Shown one piece after another: positions 1-9,470 of a stretch of 43,328 nt of DNA. The number at the start of each line of letters is the position of its first letter. The first letter of the stretch is position 1. The stretch is taken from contig MWYY01000036.1 in assembly GCA_002050355.1 (NCBI GenBank), positions 1 through 43,328 on the forward strand. Direction: 5' to 3'. The notes beneath the pieces were generated by a model. The model saw nothing but the letters and a program-made list of their open reading frames with translations, did not search any database and was not told the origin of the DNA. The position numbers were made by a program, and so were the translations under genes. Source of the DNA: Acidobacteria bacterium 28-9. GTDB taxonomy: Bacteria > Acidobacteriota > Blastocatellia > Pyrinomonadales > Pyrinomonadaceae.

Positions 1-213
1 GAATTGCGGACTCGATTCGCTGCCCGTGCCGCTCGTCAAATGCTCGGCAGCGCCGCCGTTTCGGGAAACTCGCCACAAATCGCCCGCGAATGCGAAAACG
101 ATGTCGGTTCGATTCATAGTCGGCTGGCGAAACAGCATCGGCACATTGTTCTGCGCGTAAATGGCGACAGATGCGACGAATAAAATTAAAAGACTCAAGA
201 CGAATTTTTTCAT
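1..213 (-). CDS. Tricorn-like S41 protease, N-terminal part (runs off left edge)
   Basis: The gene starts at ATG 213 on the minus strand and is still open at base 1, giving 71 residues. A signal peptide ending in IYAQ is followed by FRQPTMNRTDIVFAFAGDLW, which matches almost residue for residue the N-terminus of the complete tricorn-like protease just upstream (FRQPAINKTDIVFSYAGDLW). It is therefore a second, paralogous copy. AGGAG sits six bases before the start. The gap from the upstream paralogue's stop is only about 33 bases, so the two are probably co-transcribed. Only the first propeller strand is visible, so catalytic competence cannot be judged. Confidence 0.85.
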   Translation of the reverse strand, partial: MKKFVLSLLILFVASVAIYAQNNVPMLFRQPTMNRTDIVFAFAGDLWRVSRNGGAAEHLTSGTGSESSPQF

Positions 214-246
214 TACTTTCTCCTGTAAATAACTCAATAAATAACT

Positions 247-3200
247 TTACTGTTTTCCTAAACCCGTTCCCTTCAAATAATCGGGGTATGCGGGGCGCTT
301 ATATTCCTTCGGCGGATTTTTCTGTAATTCGCTCAAAAGGTATTCGACGGCTTTTTCTAACTGCGGGTCGCGTCCCGCGCGCCACATTGCCGGGTCATAT
401 TCAACTTCGATGTCGGGCGCGACGCCGACGTTTTCAACTTCCCACTCGCCGTTCAAACCGTAAACTGCGCCGTTTGGAGCGCGAACGCTGCCGCCGTCCA
501 TCAGCGTCGGAATTCCGGCTGCCGCGACTAAACCGCCCCAGGTGCGTTTGCCGATAAGCGGACCGACACCCAATTTTTTGAAGAACCAGGGCATCGCGTC
601 GCCGCCCGAACCGGCAAGCTCGTTTATGAGCATCGCTTTCGGTCCATAAATTGCGCCCGCCGGAACATTCCAATCTTTGCCGTCGCGGAAAGCAATTCTA
701 CCGAGCTGCGCACGGTTTAAATATTCGACGACGTAATCGGCAAGCAGACCGCCGCCGTTAAAACGCTCGTCAATTACTGCGCCTTGTTTATTGGTCTGCG
801 AGAAGAAATAACGGTTAAAGCTCGCGTAGCCCGCGCCGCTCGTATTCGGAATATAAACGTAACCGAGTTTGCCGCCGCTCATTTTATCAACGGCGCGGCG
901 ATTGTCTTCAATCCACGCCAAATTTCGCAAGCCATTTTCGCTTCCTGTCGGAACGACAGTTACTTCACGCGCATTTTTCCCGTCCGCGTTTGAGCTGACT
1001 TTAATAACGATTTGTTTTCCGGCGGTGCTTTCAAAAAAGCGATAGACATTATCCGTCGCACGAACTTCACGCCCGTTGACAGCGAGCAAATAATCACCTG
1101 CTTTGACGTTCACTCCCGGCGCGGTCAGGGGTGCGCGTGCCTGCGGATTCCAGTTTTCGCCGTTATAAACACGAGTGAAACGATAACGTCCGTTTTCTAT
1201 TTTATAGTCCGCACCAAGCAGTCCGACGGATACGACGTTGGTTCGCGGCTGGTCGCCGCCGCCGATATACATATGCCCGACCGTGATTTGGTTGAGCATC
1301 TCGCGGAATAAATAATTTAAATCGTCGCGGTGAACGATGGCTTGCAGATACGGCTCGTAAAGTTTTTTAGCTTTTTCGATGTCGAGTCCGTGCAAATTCG
1401 GGTCGTAGAAAAAATCGCGCTCGCCGCGCCAAATTTCATTGAACATCTGCTGCCATTCGACGCGCGGGTCAACATAGACTTCCATTTCGCCCGTTTTGAC
1501 GATGCCTTCGCCCGGTCTGGGTGGAATGACGGTCGAGATTAAATTCCAAACCGGACCTTGCTGGAACAGCATTTTTTCGCCGTTCGCCGAGACGCGGAAA
1601 TTGTTGATGCCGGTTTTGACTTCTTCAAATTTGCGTTTGTCCAAATCGAATTTGTGAATGGTTAAACCGAACGTTCCGGCAACCGGCGCGGCTTGCGGAA
1701 TTTCCGAAACGTAAAGCGTTCCCGGTTTTCCGGCGTAAAGGGCATTATAGTTGCGCGTCGGGATTTGCGAAATCGAAATGACTCGCTGGTCAATGCCGTC
1801 CAAATCAATGCGCGTCGCTTCGACTTCTTTTTTGGCGGGTGGGTTCGCGCCCGGCGGCGTTGGTGTGGGCGTCGGCTGGTCAGGCGCGGGCTTATCCGCA
1901 GGACTTTCCGGCGTCGGCGAAACGGTCGGCGTTGGTTCGGGCGTTTCGTTCGGGTTTGGCGGCGCAGGCGTGTCGTTCGGACTCGGCTGCGGCGCTGGCG
2001 TCGGCGTAACAGTTGGTTTCGGCGCAGGCGGCGTCGGCGTTACTCCAGGCGGCGGTGTGTTCGGTTTTTCCGGCTCGATTTTCTCTTCGTCGCTTTCCGG
2101 TGCGAGCGGCGATTGAATGTCGTTTCGCAAAACAATCGCATAGACGTTGCGCGATGTTTGATGATTGATGCCCGACAAATCCGCGAAACTTATCGTCGGT
2201 CCGACGTTCGTGCTGCCGGTAAAAAATATGTATTTGCCGCTTTTATCGAAAACGATGTAACGCGCGTCGCCCAAACCGTCGGTTACTTGATTTGTCTGAT
2301 TTTTGTCGAGCGAATATAAATAAACGGCTCGCAGGCGATTGTCTAATTGTTTGACATAAGTAATCCATTTCGAATCAGGCGACCACGAAGGCTCTAAAAC
2401 GTCGTCGAGTATGCCGTAAGGATTCGCATCAACTCGCGCATTTTTGCCCGTTACAACGTCAACATACCAGAGATTCATATGATTGTCGTTGTATGCGATT
2501 TTTTTGCTGTCGGGCGACCAGACGGGCGACGAGAAGAACGCCGGTTTGTCGCCGAGAGATATTTTTTTAACCGCGCCCATTCCCGTTTGGTCGCGCAGAT
2601 GAAGCATATATTCGCCGGACTCGTCGGAAAAATACGCGATATATTTTCCGTCAGGCGACCATGACGGGTCGCGTTCCATCGCGTTCGTAGTGTTCGTCAG
2701 ATTGCGCGCGTCGCCTTTATCGGCGGGCGCGGAAATAATGTCGCCGCGCGCTTCAAAAACGGCGCGCACGCCGGTCGGAGAAATGTCAAAACCGGCAATT
2801 CTCGAACCGACTTTCTCAAAACGCGGACGCACGCCCGAAAAATCTCCGGCTACTCTAATATTTACTTTTTTCTCGTTTTTAGAATTGGCATCAACTGTGT
2901 AAATCGTGCCGAACTGTTCATAAACAATCACGCCGCCTGCGCCAGCCGAAGCATATTTTATATCGAGTCCCTTGTTATCAATCGTCTGCTCGACTTGTCC
3001 CGATTTCGTATCGAACGAGAAAAGCGAAACCGAGCCGCCGTTTCTGTCCGACAAAAAATAAATTCGGTCGCCAATCCACATCGGGCATTTGTCATTTGAG
3101 TTCTCGCGCGGCACTTTTTCGACGGTTGAATCAGAAAGTTTCGCAATCCAAATCGGCTGTGTCTGTCCGCCTTTATAGCGTTTCCAATCGCTTTGCCACT

Positions 3201-3723
3201 GTGAAAGAGGTTCGTAAGCAATATATTTTCCGTCGGGCGAAAGCCAGCCTCTATCAGCCATCGGCAGGGGAATTTCGCTCGGCAAACCGCCGCCGTCAAT
3301 CGGGAAAGTGTAAAGGCGCGAAAAATTCGAGCTGCTGTTGCGCGTCGAGGAAAAAAGAATGTTTCTGCCGTCGGGCGTCCAACCGGAAACTTCATCCAAA
3401 GCCGGATGGTACGTCAGACGTTTTGGAACGCCGCCAGCTGTCGGCATCGTATAAACGTCCGTATTTCCGTCGTATTCGCCTGTAAATGCAATCGTATTTC
3501 CGTCGGGTGAAAAATACGGATTACCCTCGATACCGATTCCCGTAGTTAATCGCCGTGCATCGCCGCCGTTTTTCGGCACAATCCACAAATCGCCCGCATA
3601 TGAGAAAACTATATCGGTCTTGTTTATCGCCGGTTGGCGGAACAACGTCGGTTTATCGGTTTGTGCGGAAAGCGCCGCGCAACCGACGAGCATTAACAGA
3701 ACAGCAAAAAAGACCTTTTTCAT
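247..3723 (-). CDS. Secreted tricorn-like protease (S41 family, beta-propellers plus PDZ)
   Basis: A protein of about 1158 residues with a signal peptide (ends LSAQ) and repeated SPDG/WSPDSK propeller-blade motifs over residues about 30-540. A Pro/Thr-rich linker follows at about 555-630. Then come a tricorn core domain with the charge-relay His in VGHMYI (about 819, numbered from the longer start), a PDZ-like segment (VKAGDYLLAVNGREV), and the S41 nucleophile in AGSGGDAM (Ser about 1041). Archaeal tricorn breaks down oligopeptides. The signal peptide places this one in the periplasm or outside the cell, where peptide scavenging is the likely job. Two in-frame starts exist. ATG 3729 lies 3 bases from GGAG and ATG 3723 lies 9 bases from it, so 3723 is preferred; the paralogue at 213 also starts with MKK. 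The low-complexity linker is unusual for the family. Confidence 0.92.
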   Translation of the reverse strand: MKKVFFAVLLMLVGCAALSAQTDKPTLFRQPAINKTDIVFSYAGDLWIVPKNGGDARRLTTGIGIEGNPYFSPDGNTIAFTGEYDGNTDVYTMPTAGGVPKRLTYHPALDEVSGWTPDGRNILFSSTRNSSSNFSRLYTFPIDGGGLPSEIPLPMADRGWLSPDGKYIAYEPLSQWQSDWKRYKGGQTQPIWIAKLSDSTVEKVPRENSNDKCPMWIGDRIYFLSDRNGGSVSLFSFDTKSGQVEQTIDNKGLDIKYASAGAGGVIVYEQFGTIYTVDANSKNEKKVNIRVAGDFSGVRPRFEKVGSRIAGFDISPTGVRAVFEARGDIISAPADKGDARNLTNTTNAMERDPSWSPDGKYIAYFSDESGEYMLHLRDQTGMGAVKKISLGDKPAFFSSPVWSPDSKKIAYNDNHMNLWYVDVVTGKNARVDANPYGILDDVLEPSWSPDSKWITYVKQLDNRLRAVYLYSLDKNQTNQVTDGLGDARYIVFDKSGKYIFFTGSTNVGPTISFADLSGINHQTSRNVYAIVLRNDIQSPLAPESDEEKIEPEKPNTPPPGVTPTPPAPKPTVTPTPAPQPSPNDTPAPPNPNETPEPTPTVSPTPESPADKPAPDQPTPTPTPPGANPPAKKEVEATRIDLDGIDQRVISISQIPTRNYNALYAGKPGTLYVSEIPQAAPVAGTFGLTIHKFDLDKRKFEEVKTGINNFRVSANGEKMLFQQGPVWNLISTVIPPRPGEGIVKTGEMEVYVDPRVEWQQMFNEIWRGERDFFYDPNLHGLDIEKAKKLYEPYLQAIVHRDDLNYLFREMLNQITVGHMYIGGGDQPRTNVVSVGLLGADYKIENGRYRFTRVYNGENWNPQARAPLTAPGVNVKAGDYLLAVNGREVRATDNVYRFFESTAGKQIVIKVSSNADGKNAREVTVVPTGSENGLRNLAWIEDNRRAVDKMSGGKLGYVYIPNTSGAGYASFNRYFFSQTNKQGAVIDERFNGGGLLADYVVEYLNRAQLGRIAFRDGKDWNVPAGAIYGPKAMLINELAGSGGDAMPWFFKKLGVGPLIGKRTWGGLVAAAGIPTLMDGGSVRAPNGAVYGLNGEWEVENVGVAPDIEVEYDPAMWRAGRDPQLEKAVEYLLSELQKNPPKEYKRPAYPDYLKGTGLGKQ

Positions 3724-3729
3724 CAACAT

Positions 3730-4163
3730 TTTCTCCCGTAGAATCTCTCAAGGTAATTTAGTATTTGCCTTTTTACCCAAGCCTTTGATTTTTGTGATAA
3801 TCCGGGCGAGCCGGACAGTTATACCGCAATGACGGATTTTTGCAAAGTTCCTTTGTCGGATATTTATCTGCTTTTTACAACGGTGATTTACCGTAAGCTG
3901 TCGAAATACCGGAATGAAAATTATTTTGGTCGCGGATACGACGCCGTTGTTTTCCAGTCTACAGAACTTAGCGCAAAGATTTTTATTATTTTAGAACGAG
4001 CAATTTATATAACTATTTTCGTTCTTTACCAAGATATTTTCTATATGGGGTAGAACGAATCAGCACTAAAAAAGTTTCAGTTTTACCAGATGGCGAAAAA
4101 AAAATTTAACATCCGGTTGAAAAATACCTAAAAAGAAACTAATCGAACTAAGGAATTTTGGTT
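3730..4163. other. Intergenic region, no convincing gene
   Basis: This AT-rich stretch lies upstream of the tricorn pair and downstream of the ECF sigma gene. A 74-codon open frame on the plus strand (3829-4053) has no ribosome-binding site and no recognisable composition. The only structure seen is an octamer TAGAACGA at 3992-3999 and 4051-4058, with the inverted TCGTTCT at 4019-4025. This could be an operator, but nothing supports that further. Confidence 0.4.
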
Positions 4164-4197
4164 ATAAAAAAAGGCTTTTCATTTCTGAAAAGCCTTT
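4164..4197 (-). terminator. Intrinsic terminator of the ECF sigma gene
   Basis: A perfect 11-base inverted repeat (AAAGGCTTTTC, 4170-4180 and 4187-4197) with a six-base loop. On the minus strand it is followed by a run of T. It lies 24 bases beyond the stop of the sigma factor gene. Confidence 0.85.
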
Positions 4198-4220
4198 CTA
4201 TAAATCGAATAATATTTTAA

Positions 4221-4895
4221 TTACCAAGCGCCGACCAGACGTGGATTCGCTTTTTTCTGAAGCAATTTTCGCAATTTCAAACGCGCTTTGTGCAATTGCG
4301 ATTTTGAAGTTCCGACCGAACAACCCAGGATTTTCGCAACTTCTTCGTGTTCGTAACCTTCGACATCGTGCAGAACAAATACGTTTCTGTAACCGTCCGG
4401 CAACAGCGCAATGGCGTTTTCGATCGCAATTTTATCGACAATCGGCATCCGTCTGTGATTTTCCGTGCCGCTGACTACCTGAACCGGCGTTTCGCCTTCT
4501 TCGGTCGTCTTTTCAAATTTCACGTTTCGTTTTCGGAAGTGCATTAAAACCTGATTGACAGTCAAACGGTGCAGCCACGTTGTAAAAGCCGAGTCGCCGC
4601 GGAAACTGCCGATCTTGCGGTGCAGTTGGATAAAAACATCCTGTGTTAAATCCTCGGCTTCAGTCGCGTTCTGGAGCATTCGCAGACAAATCGAATAAAC
4701 TCGACGATGATGCCGGTTGTAAATTTCTTCAAATGCCGCCATATTTCCCTGTGCGGCTAATTGGGTTAATGCAAAATCGTTCATTTCGCCTGACATAACT
4801 TTTTTGTTTGATTCGGTAAATTTTTTTTCTTGACTCGCGGCAACCTCTGCTTGCTGCCAAATCGGAAATTCTAAATTTTTGGTTATGGTTGTCAT
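4221..4895 (-). CDS. RNA polymerase sigma factor, ECF (sigma-70 region 2 and 4)
   Basis: A 224-residue protein with sigma region 2 at about 60-125 ([15 protein letters not shown]...[14 protein letters not shown]) and region 4 at about 160-215 ([41 protein letters not shown], a helix-turn-helix that contacts -35). Regions 1.1 and 3 are absent, as in extracytoplasmic-function sigmas. The N-terminal extension of about 34 residues before [13 protein letters not shown] is longer than usual. ATG 4895 is kept because GGGGGA lies about 10 bases upstream, while the internal Met has no such site. No anti-sigma gene is adjacent, so regulation may be transcriptional or through the extension. The gene ends in a strong terminator and looks monocistronic. 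Confidence 0.93.
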   Translation of the reverse strand: MTTITKNLEFPIWQQAEVAASQEKKFTESNKKVMSGEMNDFALTQLAAQGNMAAFEEIYNRHHRRVYSICLRMLQNATEAEDLTQDVFIQLHRKIGSFRGDSAFTTWLHRLTVNQVLMHFRKRNVKFEKTTEEGETPVQVVSGTENHRRMPIVDKIAIENAIALLPDGYRNVFVLHDVEGYEHEEVAKILGCSVGTSKSQLHKARLKLRKLLQKKANPRLVGAW

Positions 4896-5192
4896 TTATC
4901 TATTATTCCCCCTGCGTTTGTCCTATATCAATTCGCGTGCCAAAAGTTTTTTTTATAATGGTTATAAATTATTCCACGCCGCCGCTTTAATTTTGTTTCA
5001 TTTACCGGACATATTTTTGTATTCGCTGCTCATCTAAATCTGGATTTAAACAAAACCGTGTAGTATTTGACGCACCGCATATACGGTTTTGTCAATGTAT
5101 GAAATTGTTGCTGATTACCGGTGTTTTCCCCAGTAATGTTAGTATATTAATTAAATTAAGTCGGAAAATTTGAGAGCGGGAAATACGTAGTG
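4896..5192. other. Divergent intergenic region between ECF sigma and secreted protein
   Basis: About 300 AT-rich bases without an ORF. It must hold the promoters of both divergent genes. A TATAAT hexamer lies at 4954-4959 (plus strand) without an obvious -35 partner. No repeat or RNA structure was recognised. Confidence 0.4.
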
Positions 5193-5963
5193 ATGAAACA
5201 GAGTCGGTTTATAAAATCTTTAATTTTGATTTGCGTTTTTGTCTTGGTGACTTGCGGCGTTTTTGCGCAGGAGAAGAGTAATTCACCGATAAAAAGTCAG
5301 GAAGTTTCGGAAAGCGACGGCGTTCCGGTTCTTATCAAACATCTTCCCGATTGGGAAAATGCACGAAACCGTGCGGCGTATATCTTAAATCCGAGCGATT
5401 TACGAAAAGCGCTGGGCGAGCGGCAGGTTTTTGATTTGATTGATTTTGCAGGTGGCACGGAAGCCGTTACCGCACCGTTTCCGCAAGGCAAACTTCTCAT
5501 CGTCGAATACGCCGCGCCGCAATCTTCAATCGAAGCCGACAACAAAATCAAACAGAGATTAACAGAAATCGGACAAAGCGCCACGACTGTCTATCGCCGC
5601 ATTGGAAACTACAACACTTTTGTATTTGATGTCGCCGATGAAGGCTCCGCAAACGGCTTGCTTGACCAAATCAAATACGAAAAAACCGTGCAATGGTTAG
5701 GCTCCGACCCATATGCTTTCAAACGTGCCGAACGCGCTTTTATCGAAACAACTTCGAGCCTTTTTCTCTCAACGGTAAAAGCAATCGTCGGCGGACTCGG
5801 ACTTTCGGTTCTCGTCGGTCTCGGCGTCGGATTAATTTTTTATCGCATGCGCGAGCAAAAACGTTCAAATACGGAAGCGTTTTCCGACGCTGGCGGTATG
5901 ACGCGGCTCAACCTCGACGGTTTGACCAACCAAACTTCGGCAAACAGATTGCTTGGAGATTAG
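5193..5963 (+). CDS. Secreted hypothetical protein with C-terminal membrane anchor
   Basis: About 256 residues. The N-terminal signal peptide ends near GVFAQ. A globular periplasmic region follows (about 30-185, with the motif LPDWENARNRAAYILNPSDL), then one transmembrane helix (about 190-217, IVGGLGLSVLVGLGVGLIFY) followed by basic residues. The bulk is thus predicted outside the cytoplasmic membrane with a short cytoplasmic tail. GTG 5190 and ATG 5193 are adjacent; ATG was chosen, with GAGAGCGGGA upstream. I do not recognise the family. It is transcribed away from the ECF sigma gene and could belong to its regulon, which is only a positional guess. Confidence 0.8.
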   Translation: MKQSRFIKSLILICVFVLVTCGVFAQEKSNSPIKSQEVSESDGVPVLIKHLPDWENARNRAAYILNPSDLRKALGERQVFDLIDFAGGTEAVTAPFPQGKLLIVEYAAPQSSIEADNKIKQRLTEIGQSATTVYRRIGNYNTFVFDVADEGSANGLLDQIKYEKTVQWLGSDPYAFKRAERAFIETTSSLFLSTVKAIVGGLGLSVLVGLGVGLIFYRMREQKRSNTEAFSDAGGMTRLNLDGLTNQTSANRLLGD

Positions 5964-6091
5964 AAAAGGCAAAAGGTAATATAGTAAAAATTAAGCATTC
6001 GATAATTTTGCAAACGGCTCCCAAATAAATTGAAAGACAGTTATCGGATTTTGCCTTTTATCTTTTTCTTTTGCCTTTTTAGTTTCTACTT

Positions 6092-7246
6092 TTATGGTAG
6101 AACTTCGATTAATCTTTCAATATCTTCACGATTGTTGAAAAAATGTGGCGCGATGCGAATGCGGTCGTTACGCGGCGAAACGATTATATTTTCCTTTTGC
6201 AGACGTTCGGCAATTTTAATCGGTTCTAAACCGCCGCGATGTTTTATGCAGACAATCTGCGATTTTTCGCCGCTTTTTCTTGAACTGACGATTTCATAAT
6301 TTTTTCCCGCGACCAGCTCACATAAATAATCGGTTAGTTCTTCTAAATAATTTTTTATATTTTCCACGCCGGTTTCGGACAAAAGTTTCAGGCTTTGCTC
6401 CAAGCCGTAAAATAGCGACGCCGTTCCCGTTCCTGTTTCCCAGGCAAGCGCGTTCGGCTGGTAATCTTGCTCGACATCTTCAAAATTCCAGGCGTCCGCC
6501 ACGCTTATCCAACCGACAAGAGTCGGCTCAATCCGTTCTCTGGCTCGGTCTGAAAGATACAAAATTCCGCATCCTTCGGGCGAGCAAAGCCACTTATGAC
6601 TTGCGCCCGCCGCCGCATCAACAAACTTCGACGGCAAATCGAGCGGCAGCGCGCCGAACGCCTGTATAATATCAACCGCAAAAAGCGCGTCAACCGCTCG
6701 CGCCGCTCGTCCGATTCGTTCCAAATCGGCGCAAAAGCCTGAAGCGTATTGCACCGCACTGATTGAAACGAGCTTTGTGTTTTCGTCAATCAAACCGACA
6801 AATTCGTCCAAATCAATGCGCCCGTCTCTTTCGGGACAAAGCCGAAGCTCAACTCCGAAACAATCGCGTATTCTGCGCCAGGCGTAAAAGTTAGCGGGAA
6901 ATTCGCGTCCAAAACTGACGATATTATCGCCTTTTTTCCATTTCAAACCGTTGGCGACGGTCGAAAAGGCATCGGATGTATTCCGCACAAAAGCGATTTG
7001 TTCGGATTTGACTTTGAGCATTTCCGCCGCGATTTGGCGCGCGCGGTTTTTCGTGGCAACCCATTCGCCGAAATTAACCGAGCCGTTTTCGCTGGCGTCC
7101 CGAAGCTGCGACATTACGGCTTCGACGGAGACGGTCGGCGGCGGCGCAACCGCAGCGCTGTTTAGATATGCGTATTTTTCTGTTGCGGGGAAAAGTTTCC
7201 GAATTTGTTCGTTCAATTGATTAAACTCCGTCTGATTTTTTGACAA
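6092..7246 (-). CDS. Class V aminotransferase-fold PLP enzyme
   Basis: 384 residues, the usual length for the cysteine-desulfurase/isopenicillin-epimerase-like branch of fold-type I PLP enzymes. The Schiff-base lysine is seen in GASHKWLCSPEGCG (Lys218). AVDIIQAFGALP carries the Asp that holds the pyridine nitrogen, and VRNTSDAFSTVANGL is the phosphate-binding segment. IVSPRNDRIRIAPHFFN near the C-terminus is also typical. The substrate cannot be deduced: there is no desulfurase active-site Cys loop, and no pathway partner lies alongside. The gene is divergent from lepB, with 86 bases between the two starts. Confidence 0.88.
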   Translation of the reverse strand: MSKNQTEFNQLNEQIRKLFPATEKYAYLNSAAVAPPPTVSVEAVMSQLRDASENGSVNFGEWVATKNRARQIAAEMLKVKSEQIAFVRNTSDAFSTVANGLKWKKGDNIVSFGREFPANFYAWRRIRDCFGVELRLCPERDGRIDLDEFVGLIDENTKLVSISAVQYASGFCADLERIGRAARAVDALFAVDIIQAFGALPLDLPSKFVDAAAGASHKWLCSPEGCGILYLSDRARERIEPTLVGWISVADAWNFEDVEQDYQPNALAWETGTGTASLFYGLEQSLKLLSETGVENIKNYLEELTDYLCELVAGKNYEIVSSRKSGEKSQIVCIKHRGGLEPIKIAERLQKENIIVSPRNDRIRIAPHFFNNREDIERLIEVLP

Positions 7247-7332
7247 GGCTTTCTATTACCGATAACTTTAACTCTGAGTTTGAATAATTTTCCAACTCGA
7301 AAGCTGAACCTTTACATCGAAACTGCTTGATT

Positions 7333-8031
7333 ATGTTCGATTTTCAAAGAAAAAACCAATTCGATTTCGGCACGCACATGGCGGCGGACGACCGCGACAT
7401 TGAAGTTTACCGCGTAAAAAATGAGTCGAGACAAGGACTTTGGACGGAAAGTTTAAAGCTGCTGCGCGACGTTATTCTAATCGTCGCCGTTTTGGTTCTT
7501 CTCGGGGTTTTTGTCGCGCAGCCCGTCGTCGTCGAAGGCACTTCGATGTTGCCGCAGCTTCACGACGGCGAGCGTCTGCTGGTTGATAAATTGGTTTATT
7601 ACAAAATAAAAAGTTTTAGCTGGGGACATCTCGAGCGCGGCGACGTGATTGTTTTCTGGTATCCGCGCGACCCCGACAAAAGCTACGTTAAACGAGTAAT
7701 CGGACTTCCCGGTGAAACCGTGGAAGTGCGAAACGGAGTGGTTTTTATCAACGGGCAGGAATTAAAAGAACCGTATCTTGAGGCTGAACGCAATCAGTCG
7801 CTGCCGAGTTTCCCGCTCAAAAAGGTTGATGAACATTTCTATTTTGTAATGGGCGACAACCGCGACAACTCTTCGGATTCGCGCTATTGGGGAACCGTTC
7901 CCGAAAAATATATCTACGGCAAAGCGTTTTTCCGCTACTGGAATCCGTCGAATATCGGTTTTATAAACCACGCTAGATATAATCTCGAAGAAGTAAAACC
8001 TGACGAGATTCGCGCCGAAAGTGATGAATAA
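7333..8031 (+). CDS. lepB: Signal peptidase I
   Basis: About 232 residues. It has one N-terminal transmembrane helix (about 37-58, LLRDVILIVAVLVLLGVFV), then family boxes in order: EGTSMLPQLHDGE with nucleophile Ser71, SYVKRVIGLPGE with general base Lys120, and GDNRDNSSDSRYWG. This is the Ser/Lys dyad protease that cuts secretory signal peptides on the outer face of the inner membrane. ATG 7333 was preferred to TTG 7327; neither has a clear ribosome-binding site, and ATG 7378 is a further possibility. carA starts six bases after the stop, so the two are probably co-transcribed. Confidence 0.95.
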   Translation: MFDFQRKNQFDFGTHMAADDRDIEVYRVKNESRQGLWTESLKLLRDVILIVAVLVLLGVFVAQPVVVEGTSMLPQLHDGERLLVDKLVYYKIKSFSWGHLERGDVIVFWYPRDPDKSYVKRVIGLPGETVEVRNGVVFINGQELKEPYLEAERNQSLPSFPLKKVDEHFYFVMGDNRDNSSDSRYWGTVPEKYIYGKAFFRYWNPSNIGFINHARYNLEEVKPDEIRAESDE

Positions 8032-8037
8032 CCCCAA

Positions 8038-9138
8038 ATGAATTTAGCAAAAGAAGCGATTTTAGTTCTCGAAGACGGTCGCGTGTTTCACGGCGAGTCT
8101 TTCGGCGCGGAAGGCGAAACCTTCGGCGAAATAGTTTTCAACACTTCGATGTCGGGCTATCAGGAAATTTTGACCGACCCGAGTTATTCTGGACAAATCG
8201 TCTGTATGACGTATCCGCTTATCGGGAACTACGGCGTCAACGAAGCCGACAGCGAATCGCGTCGTCCTTGGGCGGAAGGTTTCGTCGTGCGCGAAGCGAG
8301 CCGCGTCGCGTCGAATTGGCGTTCGACCGAAACTCTCGATTCATATCTAAAGCGCAACAAAATCGTCGGTATCGAGCATATTGACACGCGCGCTCTGGTT
8401 CGTCATATCCGCGAAAAAGGCGCGATGCGGTCAGTGATTTCTTCAACAGATTTGGATGAAACGAATCTTTTGGAAAAAGTGCAAAACTCGCCCGAAATGA
8501 AAAACCGCGAGCTGGCAAGCGGCGTTACAACCGGAAAAGTTTTTGAATACGAATCAAACGGCGCTGAGAAATTCCACGTCGTTTGTTTTGACTTTGGCGT
8601 GAAAACAAATTCGCTGCGCGAGTTTGCCCGCATCGGCTGCAAAATAACCGTCGTTCCAAGCGACGCTTCCGCTGAAGAAGTTTTAAAATTAAAGCCAGAC
8701 GGAATTTTCCTTTCAAACGGTCCGGGCGACCCGGCGGCGATGAAAAAAGTCGTTGCCGAAATCGAAAAATTAACCTTAGAGAATATGCCGATGTTCGGCA
8801 TCTGTTTAGGACATCAAATTCTCGGGCAAGTTTTCGGAGGCTCTACTTACAAACTAAAATTTGGACATCGCGGCGGCAATCAGCCGATAAAGGATTTGAC
8901 AACCGGAAAAATTGAAATTGCTGCGCACAATCACGGTTTCGCCGTCAAAGCGGAAAGTCTGCCCGATAATATCGAGATAACTCACCTTAATTTGAATGAC
9001 AACACGGTCGCCGGACTGCGTCACAAAACTCTGCCGGTTTTCTCCGTCCAGTATCATCCCGAATCCGCGCCCGGTCCGCACGACTCGGAATATCTGTTTG
9101 AAAGATTCATCGAATTGATGAAAGAAAATCGTCAATAA
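8038..9138 (+). CDS. carA: Carbamoyl-phosphate synthase small subunit
   Basis: 366 residues, normal length. The N-terminal CarA domain (about 1-140: [30 protein letters not shown]) is followed by a class I glutamine amidotransferase domain with the nucleophile in [11 protein letters not shown] (Cys256) and the His-x-Glu pair in [13 protein letters not shown]. It hydrolyses glutamine and feeds ammonia to CarB for pyrimidine and arginine synthesis. carB is not in this window, so the usual carAB pairing is broken here. The neighbour upstream is lepB, six bases away. Confidence 0.97.
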   Translation: MNLAKEAILVLEDGRVFHGESFGAEGETFGEIVFNTSMSGYQEILTDPSYSGQIVCMTYPLIGNYGVNEADSESRRPWAEGFVVREASRVASNWRSTETLDSYLKRNKIVGIEHIDTRALVRHIREKGAMRSVISSTDLDETNLLEKVQNSPEMKNRELASGVTTGKVFEYESNGAEKFHVVCFDFGVKTNSLREFARIGCKITVVPSDASAEEVLKLKPDGIFLSNGPGDPAAMKKVVAEIEKLTLENMPMFGICLGHQILGQVFGGSTYKLKFGHRGGNQPIKDLTTGKIEIAAHNHGFAVKAESLPDNIEITHLNLNDNTVAGLRHKTLPVFSVQYHPESAPGPHDSEYLFERFIELMKENRQ

Positions 9139-9279
9139 TTTTCTTATATAAACTTACAAACCTCATGTTTACCTCGTATTTGTAACGTTCGATTTGAATG
9201 TTTGCCGCAAAACAGTAATAATAACCCTTTTTGAAAAACGTCATATTTTATTAACAAGACAGAAGAGGGATATAAAAGT

Positions 9280-9381
9280 GTGGAACTTTGGTTAGTTTTT
9301 ATAATCAGCGGTCTAGAAATCGGTTTCGCCTTCTTTTTGGTTCAGAACGTGATGAAGCGCGACACCGGAACACTGTTCTAA
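9280..9381 (+). CDS. Small 33-residue membrane protein (candidate)
   Basis: GTG 9280 to TAA 9379-9381, encoding 33 residues: a short N-terminus, one hydrophobic helix (about 3-23, LWLVFIISGLEIGFAFFLVQ) and a charged tail (NVMKRDTGTLF). AGAGGGA at 9264-9270 lies nine bases before the start, and stops follow in tandem (TAATAG). The acidic residue in the middle of the helix is notable. The ORF sits alone between carA and hppA. No family is recognised. A regulatory or accessory role toward the pyrophosphatase is only a positional guess. Confidence 0.5.
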   Translation: MELWLVFIISGLEIGFAFFLVQNVMKRDTGTLF

Positions 9382-9470
9382 TAGATCGAGGCAATCATAT
9401 AGTTTGTATAGACGGTTAATATTTTAGGGCTTTAATACAGTAATTTATTTATCAAAATAGGTGGTTTTTA

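Noticed and set aside
1693..2319. Long Arg-rich or Gly-rich open frames on the plus strand opposite the tricorn gene
   Set aside because: They mirror the Pro/Thr linker codons; no ribosome-binding site, low-complexity product, strong gene on the other strand.
3829..4053. 74-codon ORF in the gap upstream of the tricorn genes
   Set aside because: No ribosome-binding site, AT-driven composition, nothing conserved recognised.
5964..6091. AAAAGGCAAAAGG and CTTTTGCCTTTTT as terminator between convergent genes
   Set aside because: The arms are about 90 bases apart and the tracts are simple purine or pyrimidine runs, so a functional hairpin is doubtful.
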